Shown one piece after another: positions 30,952 to 37,878 of a stretch of 37,878 bases of DNA. The first letter of the stretch is position 1. Each line of letters opens with the position of its first letter. The DNA is taken from positions 1-37,878 of the IMG/VR virus record IMGVR_UViG_3300021419_000041; one strand, written 5' to 3'. The notes under the pieces were generated by a model. It made no database searches. It was not told the DNA's origin and saw only the letters and a program-made list of their open reading frames with translations. Made by a program: the position numbers and the translations under genes. This DNA comes from a virus.

Positions 30952-31281
30952 TCATTGAAACTCCATTGCCTGCCGCAGCGTGGCGGCGGCCTTGCCATCG
31001 AAGCGGAGCGCCGGCTGGCCCGGCTCGAAGGCCAGGTCGAAGCCCGAATCCTTGCGCCAGGTCAGGCCCAGCGCGGACCCGTCGGCGGCGGGGATCTGCA
31101 CGGCGAACTCGGTTGCGTCATGCGCCATCATCACGCGCCAGCAGGTGCGGAAGATCTTGCGGTCGATCGGCGGGACCAGCGCCTCGGCCTCGCGCGTCAT
31201 CGACGCGAAGCGGATGCGGATATTGCCGTCGGCGTCGGGACCGGACGCCTGGCAGCGGTCGATCAGGAAGGGCGATGTCAT
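30952..31281 (-). CDS. 109-residue protein, unknown
   Basis: This protein looks like one mixed alpha/beta domain, with a FLIDRCQASGPDADGNIRIR start, a KIFRTCWRVMMAHDATEFAV stretch and a C-terminal ALRFDGKAAATLRQAMEFQ. Two cysteines and several Met are present, but no metal motif. The ATG at 31281 overlaps the preceding stop as ATGA. Function unknown. Confidence 0.5.
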   Translation of the reverse strand: MTSPFLIDRCQASGPDADGNIRIRFASMTREAEALVPPIDRKIFRTCWRVMMAHDATEFAVQIPAADGSALGLTWRKDSGFDLAFEPGQPALRFDGKAAATLRQAMEFQ

Positions 31282-31640
31282 TCGATCACGCCTCCGTCTT
31301 TCAGCTCATGCGTGAAGCCCCAGTGATCCAGCATGTCTTCCAGCCGGTCAGCGTAGGGCGGCAGGTAATCGATCGCGCGCCCCTTGGCGGCCAGGTCGAT
31401 GACCGTCAGCCGCTCGCGCGATACCTTGATGCGCATGTCGCACTCGACCGACCCGTCAATCGATCGGCCGGAACAGAAGTCGATCTGCGTTGACCGCACA
31501 TCCTTCACGCGGATGATCGACAGGTGCATCGCCAGAATGTTCACCGTGGCCGGCGGCAGGAAAGCGCGGATCGGCGGCGACAGCGCACTCTCGAAACTGA
31601 TCCGCATCACGCGGTTTGCGAATTGAAGCCGGATCTTCAT
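31278..31640 (-). CDS. 120-residue protein, unknown
   Basis: This protein begins MKIRLQFANRVMRISFESAL and has alternating strand-like segments (AMHLSIIRVKDVRSTQIDF, DMRIKVSRERLTVIDL) and an acidic end. It may bind nucleic acid, but no family is recognised. It is coupled by ATGA to the primase gene upstream and to the next gene downstream, so it belongs to the replication and modification operon. Confidence 0.5.
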   Translation of the reverse strand: MKIRLQFANRVMRISFESALSPPIRAFLPPATVNILAMHLSIIRVKDVRSTQIDFCSGRSIDGSVECDMRIKVSRERLTVIDLAAKGRAIDYLPPYADRLEDMLDHWGFTHELKDGGVIE

Positions 31641-32716
31641 GCGGGTTGCCCCCGTTGCAGCAGGTCATTGATGTCCTTGAAGCCCTCGGGCGGGCGCAGG
31701 TCGAAGACCCGCCGCCCCTGGCGCATGTGCGCCTCGGCCGCGCGTGCGAAGGCGGCCCGCGCGGTGTCGTTGTCGTCGTTCTCGCCGCCCAGATAGACCG
31801 TGCCGATCGTCTCGGGCAGCTCGACATTCGCCATGTTCGACAGGCTGATCCCGCACAGGATCCGCAGGTCAGGCGCGCCGCAGGCCAGCGCCAGCGCATC
31901 CTCGACGCCCTCGACGATCGCCACCGCCGACCCCGGCGCGGCCTCGGCCAGCGACTTCCCGTCGGCCCCGCGCCAGATCCGGATCGCGCCGCCCTTGTGT
32001 TCGCCCAGCGCCTTGCGCGGCGGATCCAGCGGCGCCTTGGTCCACTTGCCCGCGGCGTCGCGGTCCAGCCAGATCCGGTGAATGCCGGCGATGCGCCCGC
32101 CGGGTTTCAGGATCAGGCCGATCAGCGCCGGGAAGCGCAGCCAGGTTCCGTCATCGGCCTTGCCGGCGACCAGGCCGGGATGGAAGCGCAGGCTGCGCGG
32201 CTGGCGGCCCAGCCGGTCAAGATAGATGCCCCGCCCGCGCAGGTAGAATTCCGCCGGCGTGCCTTTCAGCGACGCCTCGGCCTCGTTCCAGTAGCGGATG
32301 GCCCGCTCGCGCCTGGCGCGCTTGCGCTCGACGTCGGCCTGCCGTTCCCTTTCCGCCTTCCGCGCCGCGGCCTGGCGGCGCTGTTCCAGTTCGCGCGGAT
32401 CCAGATTGTCGATGCCCAGCCAGCGCCGCGACCATTTCAGCGCCTCGCCCTTGTCGCCATTCGTGACCATGTAGGCGACCAGGTCCAGCGCGTCGCCGCG
32501 CGCCAGCGGCCCGGCATCGCCGAAATGCGACCAGATCCCGCGCTTGCCCTGCGCCAGCGAGACGCGCAGCCCGTCGCCCAGGCCGCCATGCTTGCGCTTC
32601 GCCTCGACCCATTCGGATCCCTCGCGCCGCCCCAGCGGCAGCAGCTCGCGGCACAGTTCCGCGATCCGGTCCGACAGCCCGCCGACAATGACCTCGATCG
32701 GAACCGGCCCGCTCAT
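31637..32716 (-). CDS. TOPRIM-domain DNA primase
   Basis: This 359-residue protein is a phage primase of the TOPRIM type. The TOPRIM glutamate lies in AVAIVEGVEDALAL (Glu269) and the Asp pair in YLGGENDDNDTARAA (about 314-317). The N-terminal part has the W-S-H-F-G-D and GDALDLVAY pattern of phage primase modules but lacks the four-cysteine zinc site of bacterial DnaG. A charged helical linker (about 107-140) joins the two halves. It should make primers for replication. The ATG at 32716 overlaps the methyltransferase stop as ATGA. The longer ORF upstream is a shadow in the methyltransferase gene. Confidence 0.75.
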   Translation of the reverse strand: MSGPVPIEVIVGGLSDRIAELCRELLPLGRREGSEWVEAKRKHGGLGDGLRVSLAQGKRGIWSHFGDAGPLARGDALDLVAYMVTNGDKGEALKWSRRWLGIDNLDPRELEQRRQAAARKAERERQADVERKRARRERAIRYWNEAEASLKGTPAEFYLRGRGIYLDRLGRQPRSLRFHPGLVAGKADDGTWLRFPALIGLILKPGGRIAGIHRIWLDRDAAGKWTKAPLDPPRKALGEHKGGAIRIWRGADGKSLAEAAPGSAVAIVEGVEDALALACGAPDLRILCGISLSNMANVELPETIGTVYLGGENDDNDTARAAFARAAEAHMRQGRRVFDLRPPEGFKDINDLLQRGQPA

Positions 32717-34101
32717 GCCGCCGCCGCCCGCGCCGCCGTGTCGAAGAAGGCGAAGGTCAGCGCCTCCGCCGTGCGGCAGGGCACGGCGTTGCCGATCTGC
32801 TTCTTGATCTCGGTCGTGTTGCCCTTGAAGACGTAGTCCGGCGGGAACGACTGCGCCCCGGCCAGCTCGTGCTTCTGCAGCATCCGGTAGCGGATATCGA
32901 CCGGCGGGCCGGCATCGGGTTCGATCAGGCCGAAGCGGTCCTTCGTCGTCACGGTGTCCATCGGTTCCGAAACCGGCTTCGCGGTCTGGCCCGAGCCACT
33001 GCCGTAGTAGGGGGCGAGGAGCGGTTCGACGAGGCCCGCCGCGCCATTTCCCGGCACGGTTGGCGCCGGATCGTCGATGTTGAGCACCCGCGGCTGCTGA
33101 CCAGTCCTGTCGCCGAAGATCGGGGTCATGAACGGCTGGATCAGCGACTGCGCGCCCAGGGTCGCGATGGTCGGAACCGGCTGATCCACCGGCCGCGCGG
33201 TCGAGCCGCCGTGCTGACCCAGCACCATCGGCTGCACCAGGCCGACATGGTTGCCGCTGGTGGTCACGGTGGGCAGCGGCAGGTCCAGCCCGCGCGAGGC
33301 GGCATGATTGCGCAGCACGATCAGGAAGGGTTCCGCGGACGCCCCGCTGTACTTCACCAGCCCGTGCGCGATCCGTTTCAGCGTGTTCGGGCTCAGCGGT
33401 TTCTTGCGCGTGAAGATGCTTTCCGATGGCACCGACCAGTCGATGATCTCCCGCGCCGGCCGCCAGGGCAGCAGGCCCAGACTGTCGGCCCGGTCGCGCG
33501 GCGCATGGCTCGGCGAGGGCCACCGGACCGGCCCGACGCGGCTGCCCAGCAGGAAGAACCGCCGCCGCGTCGTGGCATCGCCATAGTCGGCGCAGTTCAG
33601 GATGCGGACTTCCAGATCGAAGCCGATGGCCCGGAGCGCCGCGCACCATGCGATGTAGTATTCGCCCTTGCGCGCGGGATCAGGCTTGCCGGTGCTGTCG
33701 TCCACCGGTCCCCACTCCATGAACTCAGGCACGTTCTCGATGCAGATGCGATCGACCCTGAGCGAGGTGCACCAGGTGACGATGCACCACGGATCCATGC
33801 GCTGCTGATCGCCGGTCGGCTTGCCCGCCCTTGCCCGGCTGTGATGCGTGCAGGTCGGTGACGCCATCAGCAGGTCGAGCCGCCCTTCCGGCACGATCAG
33901 CTCGGGCCGCGCGGTCGAGATATCGACGCAGTGATGCCGGGCTTCGGGATGGTTCGCGGCATGGGTCTCGATCGCCACCGGCCAGTGGTTCACACAGACC
34001 AGTTCATGCGGGATGCCGAGACGGGTCAGCGCCGCGACCGCGCCCGACGACGTGCCGCCCGCGCCGCAGAACAGATCGGCGATCAGGACCGGCCCGCTCA
34101 T
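32713..34101 (-). CDS. C5-cytosine DNA methyltransferase with repeated recognition segments
   Basis: This 462-residue enzyme carries the C5-methyltransferase motifs: FCGAGG (11-16, AdoMet binding), SPTC (Cys84, catalytic; PTC instead of the usual PPC), ENV (122-124), RRRFF (179-183) and QIGNAV (435-440). Between motifs VIII and IX the target-recognition region contains four similar segments, about residues 275-396, each of the type (D/E/Q/L)P-x-x-T(V/I), then L(V/I)(Q/E)P. It would methylate cytosine in specific sites, giving phage DNA protection against restriction. The ATG at 34101 overlaps the upstream stop as ATGA. Specificity cannot be read from the sequence. Confidence 0.85.
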   Translation of the reverse strand: MSGPVLIADLFCGAGGTSSGAVAALTRLGIPHELVCVNHWPVAIETHAANHPEARHHCVDISTARPELIVPEGRLDLLMASPTCTHHSRARAGKPTGDQQRMDPWCIVTWCTSLRVDRICIENVPEFMEWGPVDDSTGKPDPARKGEYYIAWCAALRAIGFDLEVRILNCADYGDATTRRRFFLLGSRVGPVRWPSPSHAPRDRADSLGLLPWRPAREIIDWSVPSESIFTRKKPLSPNTLKRIAHGLVKYSGASAEPFLIVLRNHAASRGLDLPLPTVTTSGNHVGLVQPMVLGQHGGSTARPVDQPVPTIATLGAQSLIQPFMTPIFGDRTGQQPRVLNIDDPAPTVPGNGAAGLVEPLLAPYYGSGSGQTAKPVSEPMDTVTTKDRFGLIEPDAGPPVDIRYRMLQKHELAGAQSFPPDYVFKGNTTEIKKQIGNAVPCRTAEALTFAFFDTAARAAAA

Positions 34102-34793
34102 GACGCTTCGGTTCCGGTGAAGGGCAGGGATGGCAGCCGGTAGAGCGTGCGGCCCTCGCCGGCGTTGAAGCGCTCGATCACGCCCTCGGCGACCATGTCG
34201 TCCAGCAGGTCATGCACCCGCTGCCGCGGCCACTCCGGGGATGTCGGCCACAGGTCGGCGATGCGCTTCGGACCGTCGGTCAGCCAGTCCAGAACCCGGC
34301 TGCGGGCCGGCCCGTCATCCGCGTTGACCGCCGCCTTGCCGGCATCCGTCACCGACCAGACCGTCGTGTTGCAGTTGCGGCCCGTCCGCCGCTTGCGCAT
34401 CAGGCCGGCGGCGACCAGCGCCTTCATGTGCTTCCTGACGCCGGCCGGGCCGATCATCATCTTCTCGCTGACCAGCTGCGGGTTGACCGGATCGCCCGCC
34501 CGCTGCATCCGCGCGGCGTGCTGCAGCACTTCCAGCCGAGGCCCGACCGGGCGATCGACAAGCGGCGGATGATCCGAAGCCATTGGGACGTAATTGATCT
34601 GCCCCCCGGCTTCGCCCGGCCCGTGTTCCGGTTGCGGCGTTTCGTCGCGAACCCACGCCAGCATCCGCGCGGCGAAGTCGAAGGCGCCATCGGGATCGAC
34701 GCCGAACTCGGCCGCCAGGCCCAGAGCCGTCGCGCGGGCATATGGATCGTTCGGCCCCTGCGCCAGCGCGTCGATCGCGTCGCGGTTCATCAT
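34098..34793 (-). CDS. winged-helix DNA-binding protein, putative regulator
   Basis: This 231-residue protein appears to contain two winged-helix-like regions: around residues 88-155 (LEVLQHAARMQRAGDPVNPQ, IGPAGVRKHMKALVAAGLMR, and a wing NTTVWSVTDAGKAAV) and around 165-220 (VLDWLTDGPKRIADLWP, VHDLLDDMVAEGVIERF and a wing GRTLYRLP). The N-terminal 85 residues look helical and flexible. It may regulate transcription or act as a replication initiator; its position directly after the Cro-like gene fits either. The start at 34793 is coupled by ATGA to the HTH gene upstream. Confidence 0.6.
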   Translation of the reverse strand: MMNRDAIDALAQGPNDPYARATALGLAAEFGVDPDGAFDFAARMLAWVRDETPQPEHGPGEAGGQINYVPMASDHPPLVDRPVGPRLEVLQHAARMQRAGDPVNPQLVSEKMMIGPAGVRKHMKALVAAGLMRKRRTGRNCNTTVWSVTDAGKAAVNADDGPARSRVLDWLTDGPKRIADLWPTSPEWPRQRVHDLLDDMVAEGVIERFNAGEGRTLYRLPSLPFTGTEAS

Positions 34794-35050
34794 GCCGCCG
34801 CCCCGTTCTCGGCGGCAGCGGCGACGGCGCGGCGGTTCTTCCAGCGCAGGATCGCGGCGCGCGTGATCCCGGTCGTCTCGCGGATTTTCAGGAACATCTT
34901 CGGATGCGCCGGCCCGTGGCCCAGCTCCCAGCGGGACCAGACGCCTTGTGTCACGCCCGCCTCATCGGCGGCCTCTTTCTGTGTCAGTCCGCGCTCCATG
35001 CGCCAGACTTTCAACGGATGCTCGGGCAGGTCGTACACGAAAACCACCAT
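34790..35050 (-). CDS. Cro-like HTH protein, first gene of the minus early operon
   Basis: This 86-residue protein has a helix-turn-helix segment (MERGLTQKEAADEAGVTQGV followed by WSRWELGHG) of the XRE type and a basic, Ala-rich C-terminus. It lies opposite the plus-strand repressor gene with a shared control region, the classic position of a Cro-like regulator. No Shine-Dalgarno is seen before the ATG at 35050, so translation may be leaderless or start at an internal site. It should decide lytic development by binding the operators between 35051 and 35175. Assignment rests on motif and position. Confidence 0.65.
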   Translation of the reverse strand: MVVFVYDLPEHPLKVWRMERGLTQKEAADEAGVTQGVWSRWELGHGPAHPKMFLKIRETTGITRAAILRWKNRRAVAAAAENGAAA

Positions 35051-35175
35051 ATGTTGTGCGAATCACGGCGTTATGAGCACAAGTCTGGCGTATTTTCGGT
35101 TTGTGTCAATTCGTGACTTTTTGTGCGGGATATTTTTCCACTGACATGCTAAAAGCCATTTCCAATATGGGGTTC
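35051..35175. promoter_or_regulatory. divergent immunity control region with candidate operators
   Basis: This gap separates the Cro-like gene (minus) from the repressor (plus). TTGTGC/T occurs at 35054-35059, 35101-35106 and 35121-35126, and its inverse GCACAA at 35077-35082. GTGTCAATTCGTGAC (35103-35117) has GTCA/TGAC ends. On the minus strand, TTGACA (35109-35104) followed after 16 bp by CAGACT (35087-35082) is a possible promoter for the early operon, and the GTGTCA motif overlaps its -35 box. No promoter for the repressor could be picked with confidence. Confidence 0.5.
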
Positions 35176-35637
35176 ATGACCACACAGTCAGTGACCAGCG
35201 AATTGGCCGAACTGCGCAAGCGCGCCGGCCTGACACAGCGGGAACTCGCCGCCCTGCTGGAAATGCAGCATTCGACCTACGCCTATTACGAGAAGCCGGA
35301 GCGCTACAAGAAGGACGCGCTGCCGGCCGACCTGGTCGCGCGGCTCGGCCGCGAACTGATCGGCATGGGAACGCCGCCGATCGCGCGCAGGGAAGTCGCC
35401 GCCCTCGGTGGCCTGGACGAGCTGCAGGACACCGCCGACATGGAACCGCGCGGCAGGCGGCCGGTGTTGCCCGACGCGCGCCAGCTGCTCGACGAACTCG
35501 ACAATGTCGACCGCCGCTCGCTGCGCATCATGCGGTCATGGCTCGCGCAGCAGCCGGACTGCCCCAACGAACTGCTTAAACTGGAAGTCAGCGCGCGCCG
35601 CATCCGGAATGACCTGCACGCCACGCTGGAAACCTAG
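35176..35637 (+). CDS. phage repressor with XRE-type HTH
   Basis: This 153-residue protein carries an N-terminal helix-turn-helix (ELAELRKRAGLTQRELAALL then EMQHSTYAYYE) and a helical C-terminal region (LLDELDNVDRRSLRIMRSWL). It faces the Cro-like gene and is the best candidate for the lysogenic repressor. Unlike lambda CI, it has no Ser/Lys peptidase domain, so RecA-stimulated self-cleavage is not expected. Start is uncertain: ATG 35176 gives the best HTH-type N-terminus, while 35146 and 35167 are in-frame alternatives and none has a good Shine-Dalgarno; a leaderless mRNA is possible. Its stop overlaps that of the nuclease gene (CTAG). Confidence 0.65.
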   Translation: MTTQSVTSELAELRKRAGLTQRELAALLEMQHSTYAYYEKPERYKKDALPADLVARLGRELIGMGTPPIARREVAALGGLDELQDTADMEPRGRRPVLPDARQLLDELDNVDRRSLRIMRSWLAQQPDCPNELLKLEVSARRIRNDLHATLET

Positions 35638-36152
35638 CGGCAGCGATCCGCCTTCATTTTCATGAACTTGGGCGGCGTCTCGGCGCCGCAGCGCCAATAG
35701 CCCTCGCCGTCACGGAAGGCCCGTTCCTCGGCGAAGGCATAGTCACCCTCGCCCAGCACCAGCCGCCGGCCGTCCCAGCGGGCGGCGCGCGCCATCCCCG
35801 CCTCGACCATCACCCGGCCGATGTCCAGCCCGCCGCGCCAGCAGCGCGCCACGTCGCGGCCATGCCGGTCACGGTCCAGGATCTCGCAGCCGACGCCGCC
35901 GCCCAGCAGCAGCGCCGCCAGGATATAGGCTTCGGCCCGCGGGCAGTAATGCGCCGCCCCGCGCCGGATCCAGTCGCATTCCGGCGTGTCGATCCCGAAC
36001 AGCCGGACAAGGCCGCGGCCGGGAATGTGAAACGTGTCCCCGTCCTTCGCCAGCGCCGCCGCCGGCACCTCGATCCGGCCGGCCGATTCCGCGATCGGCG
36101 GCAGGATCGTTACGGCGACGAAAATGACCGCAGCCCATTTCACATGAAACAT
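35634..36152 (-). CDS. secreted staphylococcal-nuclease-like (SNase) protein
   Basis: This 172-residue protein has a signal peptide (MFHVKWAAVIFVAVTILPPI, cleavage near residue 24) and an SNase-like core. KDGDTF (36-41) gives the calcium-binding Asp region, VRLFGIDTPE (49-58) gives the catalytic Arg, Asp and Glu, and DRHGRDVARC (95-104) gives the second Arg region. Five cysteines in the mature part may form disulfides. It would be exported and degrade nucleic acids. GGAG about 8 bases before the ATG supports this start. It lies between repressor and integrase, away from the phage operons, so it may be expressed from its own promoter in the lysogen. Confidence 0.7.
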   Translation of the reverse strand: MFHVKWAAVIFVAVTILPPIAESAGRIEVPAAALAKDGDTFHIPGRGLVRLFGIDTPECDWIRRGAAHYCPRAEAYILAALLLGGGVGCEILDRDRHGRDVARCWRGGLDIGRVMVEAGMARAARWDGRRLVLGEGDYAFAEERAFRDGEGYWRCGAETPPKFMKMKADRCR

Positions 36153-36412
36153 TTTTCGTGCTCCGTTGTTACCTCAATTCCAGAATTGTTCGCGCTTGTG
36201 TGTCATTTTCCCATTGCATTGACTTTCGATCCGTGTCACTTCTGACGCAGATCGACTGACCCGATCCCCCTCGACAGCCGATCCACCCCCGCCGGCGGTA
36301 ACGAACGCCCCGCCGGCGGGGGGACCGACCGACCGACCGACCAAACGGAAGCCCGGCGGCCGCAGCGATGATCCTCCCCGGTCGCTGCGGCCGCCGGCGG
36401 GAGGCTTCAGAC
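36153..36412. promoter_or_regulatory. non-coding leader between nuclease and excisionase genes
   Basis: No gene was found here. It contains GTGTCACTTCTGAC (36233-36246), similar to the GTGTCAATTCGTGAC operator candidate at 35103, two copies of CCCCGCCGGCGG (36287-36298 and 36308-36319), five tandem GACC units (36323-36342) and the 14-bp-arm hairpin at 36355-36395. An imperfect TTGACT (36217-36222) may belong to a plus-strand promoter. The AT-rich part near 36180-36225 is a likely promoter zone for the nuclease or the integrase unit. Confidence 0.4.
36355..36395 (+). promoter_or_regulatory. long leader hairpin before the excisionase-like gene
   Basis: GGCGGCCGCAGCGA (36355-36368) pairs perfectly with TCGCTGCGGCCGCC (36382-36395) around a 13-base loop. 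It ends just before the GGGAGG Shine-Dalgarno of the excisionase-like gene. It has no T-run, so it is more likely an RNA stability or translation-control element than a terminator. Confidence 0.5.
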
Positions 36413-36685
36413 ATGTCCCAGCGGATGCTGACGCAGAAACAACTCTGCGATGAAATTCTCGGTGTCCATCCCCGCGATTTCAGGCGCAAGCGCGATCTTC
36501 TTGAAGCGAACGGGTTCCCGCAACCGCATCCGGTGCTGAACAGGTATGACCGGCACGCGGTCGACAGATACTTTGACAAGCTGATTTTCGCCGAACCAGA
36601 GTGTGAACCGCAGGACGATCACGACGCCGACGCGGCGCTCGACGCCATCGTCCGCGAAGCGCACCAGAGGCGAGGCGTGGCATGA
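36413..36685 (+). CDS. excisionase-like HTH protein
   Basis: This 90-residue protein has an AlpA/Xis-type helix-turn-helix pattern (MLTQKQLCDEILGVHPRDFR, then RRKRDLLEANGFPQPHPVLN and RYDRHAVDRYFDKL), with a short acidic C-terminal part. It directly precedes the integrase and overlaps its start as ATGA, which fits an excisionase or a regulator of the integrase. GGGAGG lies 8 bases before the ATG at 36413; the ATG at 36368 is inside the leader hairpin and is not used. The family call is tentative because this group varies greatly. Confidence 0.6.
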   Translation: MSQRMLTQKQLCDEILGVHPRDFRRKRDLLEANGFPQPHPVLNRYDRHAVDRYFDKLIFAEPECEPQDDHDADAALDAIVREAHQRRGVA

Positions 36686-37878
36686 CCAACCGCAAATCGG
36701 CCAACCGGATCGACTATCTCCGCAGCCGCAAGAACAGGGACGGGACCGTCCGCTGGTACTGGATCCCCGGCAAGACGCTGCACGATCGCGGATGGCGCAC
36801 CGTGCCGCTGGCCGCCGGCGTCACCGATCCAGACGCCGCCGCCGACCAGGCCCGGCGGGAAGCCATCGCCATCAACGCCCGCGTGCGCGAGGCCGCCGAG
36901 GGCAGGGCGCCCGACGAGACGCCGAAGCGCCGCGGCCTGACGATCGACGACATCATCAGCCGCTACCGCAAGCACCGGAAGTTCCGCCAGCTGGCCCCGA
37001 AGACGCAGCGCGACTACGGCCAGCATCTTGACCTGATCAGCCGCTGGGTCGGGCCGAAGCCCGTCGGCTACCTGACGGCGGTGAAGGTCGACGACTACAT
37101 CGAGAAGGTCGGCGAGGTATCGCCGGCGATGGCGGCGGCGACGGTCCGCGTCGGGCGGCTGTTGTGGAACCACTCGGCGCGCAAGATCGAGGGCTTCGCC
37201 GAAAAGTATTCCAACCCGTTCGCGCGCCCCGACATCGAGACGCAGCGCCCCGACATCATCGTCTGGTCGCCGGACGAGGCGCGGCACATGATCGCCACCG
37301 CCGACCGCATCGGCCATCACGCCATCGGCACGGCGATCCTGATCAACGAATGGATCGGCCAGCGCGAAGGCGATGTGATCAAGATCCGCACCGGCGACAT
37401 CCGCAACAACGTCATCGACGTGCTGCAGAACAAGACCAACGCGCGCGGACGCCTGGCGATCGACGTGGTTCCGGCCCTGGTCGACCGCATCGAGGCCGAA
37501 CAGCAACGCCGCGCGGCCGGCAACGTGACGCCGATCCACGGCCAGCTGCTGCTGACCCCGGCGGGCAAGCCCTGGCGCTCCGACCACTTCCGGCACGTCT
37601 TCGCGCGGATCCGCGCCACCGCCGCCGCCGGCGATCGCGCCCTCGGGATCCCCGCGATGCCGAGTTGCAAGCGCCTGCAGTTCCGCCAGCTGCGCCACAC
37701 GGCGGTCACGCGGCTGTTCGAGGCCGGCGTCGACATTCCCGGCGTCGCCTCGATCACGCTGCACGAAATGGCGACCATCCACACGATCCTGAAAGTCTAT
37801 GGCCTGCTGACCGAACAGCTCAGCCGCGCCGCCCTCGAAAAGCGGGCAAAACATGAACAGGGATCAGCGGACTTCTGA
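36682..37878 (+). CDS. phage tyrosine integrase
   Basis: This 398-residue tyrosine recombinase should insert and excise the prophage at att sites. An N-terminal DNA-binding part (1-85) is followed by a core-binding domain (LTIDDIISRYRKHRKFRQLA at about 86-105) and the catalytic domain. Candidate catalytic residues are Arg228 (IGQREGD), Lys251 (NKTNARG), Arg338 (FRQLRHT), His361 (ITLHEMATIH) and Tyr373 (LKVYG). The position before LRHT is Arg335 instead of the usual His, and ITLH replaces the common ITGH. The gene starts with ATG at 36682, overlapping the excisionase-like stop, and ends with TGA exactly at the window edge. Confidence 0.85.
   Translation: MTNRKSANRIDYLRSRKNRDGTVRWYWIPGKTLHDRGWRTVPLAAGVTDPDAAADQARREAIAINARVREAAEGRAPDETPKRRGLTIDDIISRYRKHRKFRQLAPKTQRDYGQHLDLISRWVGPKPVGYLTAVKVDDYIEKVGEVSPAMAAATVRVGRLLWNHSARKIEGFAEKYSNPFARPDIETQRPDIIVWSPDEARHMIATADRIGHHAIGTAILINEWIGQREGDVIKIRTGDIRNNVIDVLQNKTNARGRLAIDVVPALVDRIEAEQQRRAAGNVTPIHGQLLLTPAGKPWRSDHFRHVFARIRATAAAGDRALGIPAMPSCKRLQFRQLRHTAVTRLFEAGVDIPGVASITLHEMATIHTILKVYGLLTEQLSRAALEKRAKHEQGSADF

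Noticed and set aside
32717-33649. Upstream extension of the primase reading frame to 33649
   Set aside because: This part overlaps the C5-methyltransferase body in another frame; the ATG at 32716 is coupled to the methyltransferase stop.
36619-37854. 411-codon minus-strand ORF opposite the integrase
   Set aside because: The plus-strand frame has all tyrosine recombinase motifs, and the opposite frame is an Asp/Arg/Val-rich shadow.
1-37878. tRNA, rRNA and insertion sequences
   Set aside because: No cloverleaf-like conserved segments, rRNA sequence, transposase motif or terminal inverted repeats were noticed while reading; a dedicated tRNA scan would be the decisive check.

Overview
This GC-rich window (roughly two thirds G+C by eye) is an almost complete temperate bacteriophage genome, probably an integrated prophage. 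The high G+C, the dense ATGA/TGATG-coupled genes and the style of the integrase, methyltransferase and hypothetical proteins suggest an alphaproteobacterial host, possibly Rhodobacteraceae-like; this is an inference from sequence style only. No host chromosomal gene, tRNA, rRNA, CRISPR array or insertion sequence was seen. The window begins at the stop codon of a lysis-region lipoprotein gene and ends at the stop codon of the integrase, so the att sites must lie outside it.

Layout. (1) 1-22242, minus strand: one long late block read right to left. It holds the terminase small and large subunits, a podovirus-type portal, scaffold, major capsid protein, two tail tubular proteins, a GNAT-like protein, three internal (ejection) proteins, a T7-type fiber adaptor, further fiber proteins, an SGNH/sialate O-acetylesterase-like protein, then a lysis cassette (coiled-coil/TM protein, endolysin, holin-like protein, lipoprotein) with a Tad2-like (DUF2829) anti-Thoeris candidate inside it. 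(2) 22243-22794: a 550-bp non-coding control region with a cluster of CGTTGAA motifs and a 17-bp-arm inverted repeat. (3) 22795-24700, plus strand: five small early genes with near-identical leaders; two of the intergenic regions are about 100-bp direct repeats carrying two hairpins. (4) 24640-35050, minus strand: an operon that starts with a Cro-like HTH protein and a winged-helix protein. It continues with a C5-cytosine methyltransferase, a TOPRIM primase, small unknowns, a Gp37/Gp68 (DUF5131) CX6CX2C protein, a Lar-like zinc protein, a 39-residue membrane peptide, an adenine methyltransferase and an SF3/D5-like helicase ATPase, and ends with six unknown proteins. (5) 35051-37878: the immunity and integration module, with a divergent control region, a plus-strand repressor, a secreted staphylococcal-nuclease-like protein (minus), an excisionase-like HTH protein and a tyrosine integrase.

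How the genes fit together. The virion genes follow the order of T7-like podoviruses (portal, scaffold, capsid, tubular A, tubular B, internal proteins, fiber). There is no phage RNA polymerase and no DNA polymerase, and the early region is instead a temperate-phage type with repressor, Cro-like protein, excisionase and integrase. Replication probably uses the phage primase and helicase with host polymerase. Two DNA methyltransferases, a Lar-like protein and the Tad2-like protein together suggest a counter-defence set. Many genes are short and unrecognised; where I could not name one I describe what is visible.
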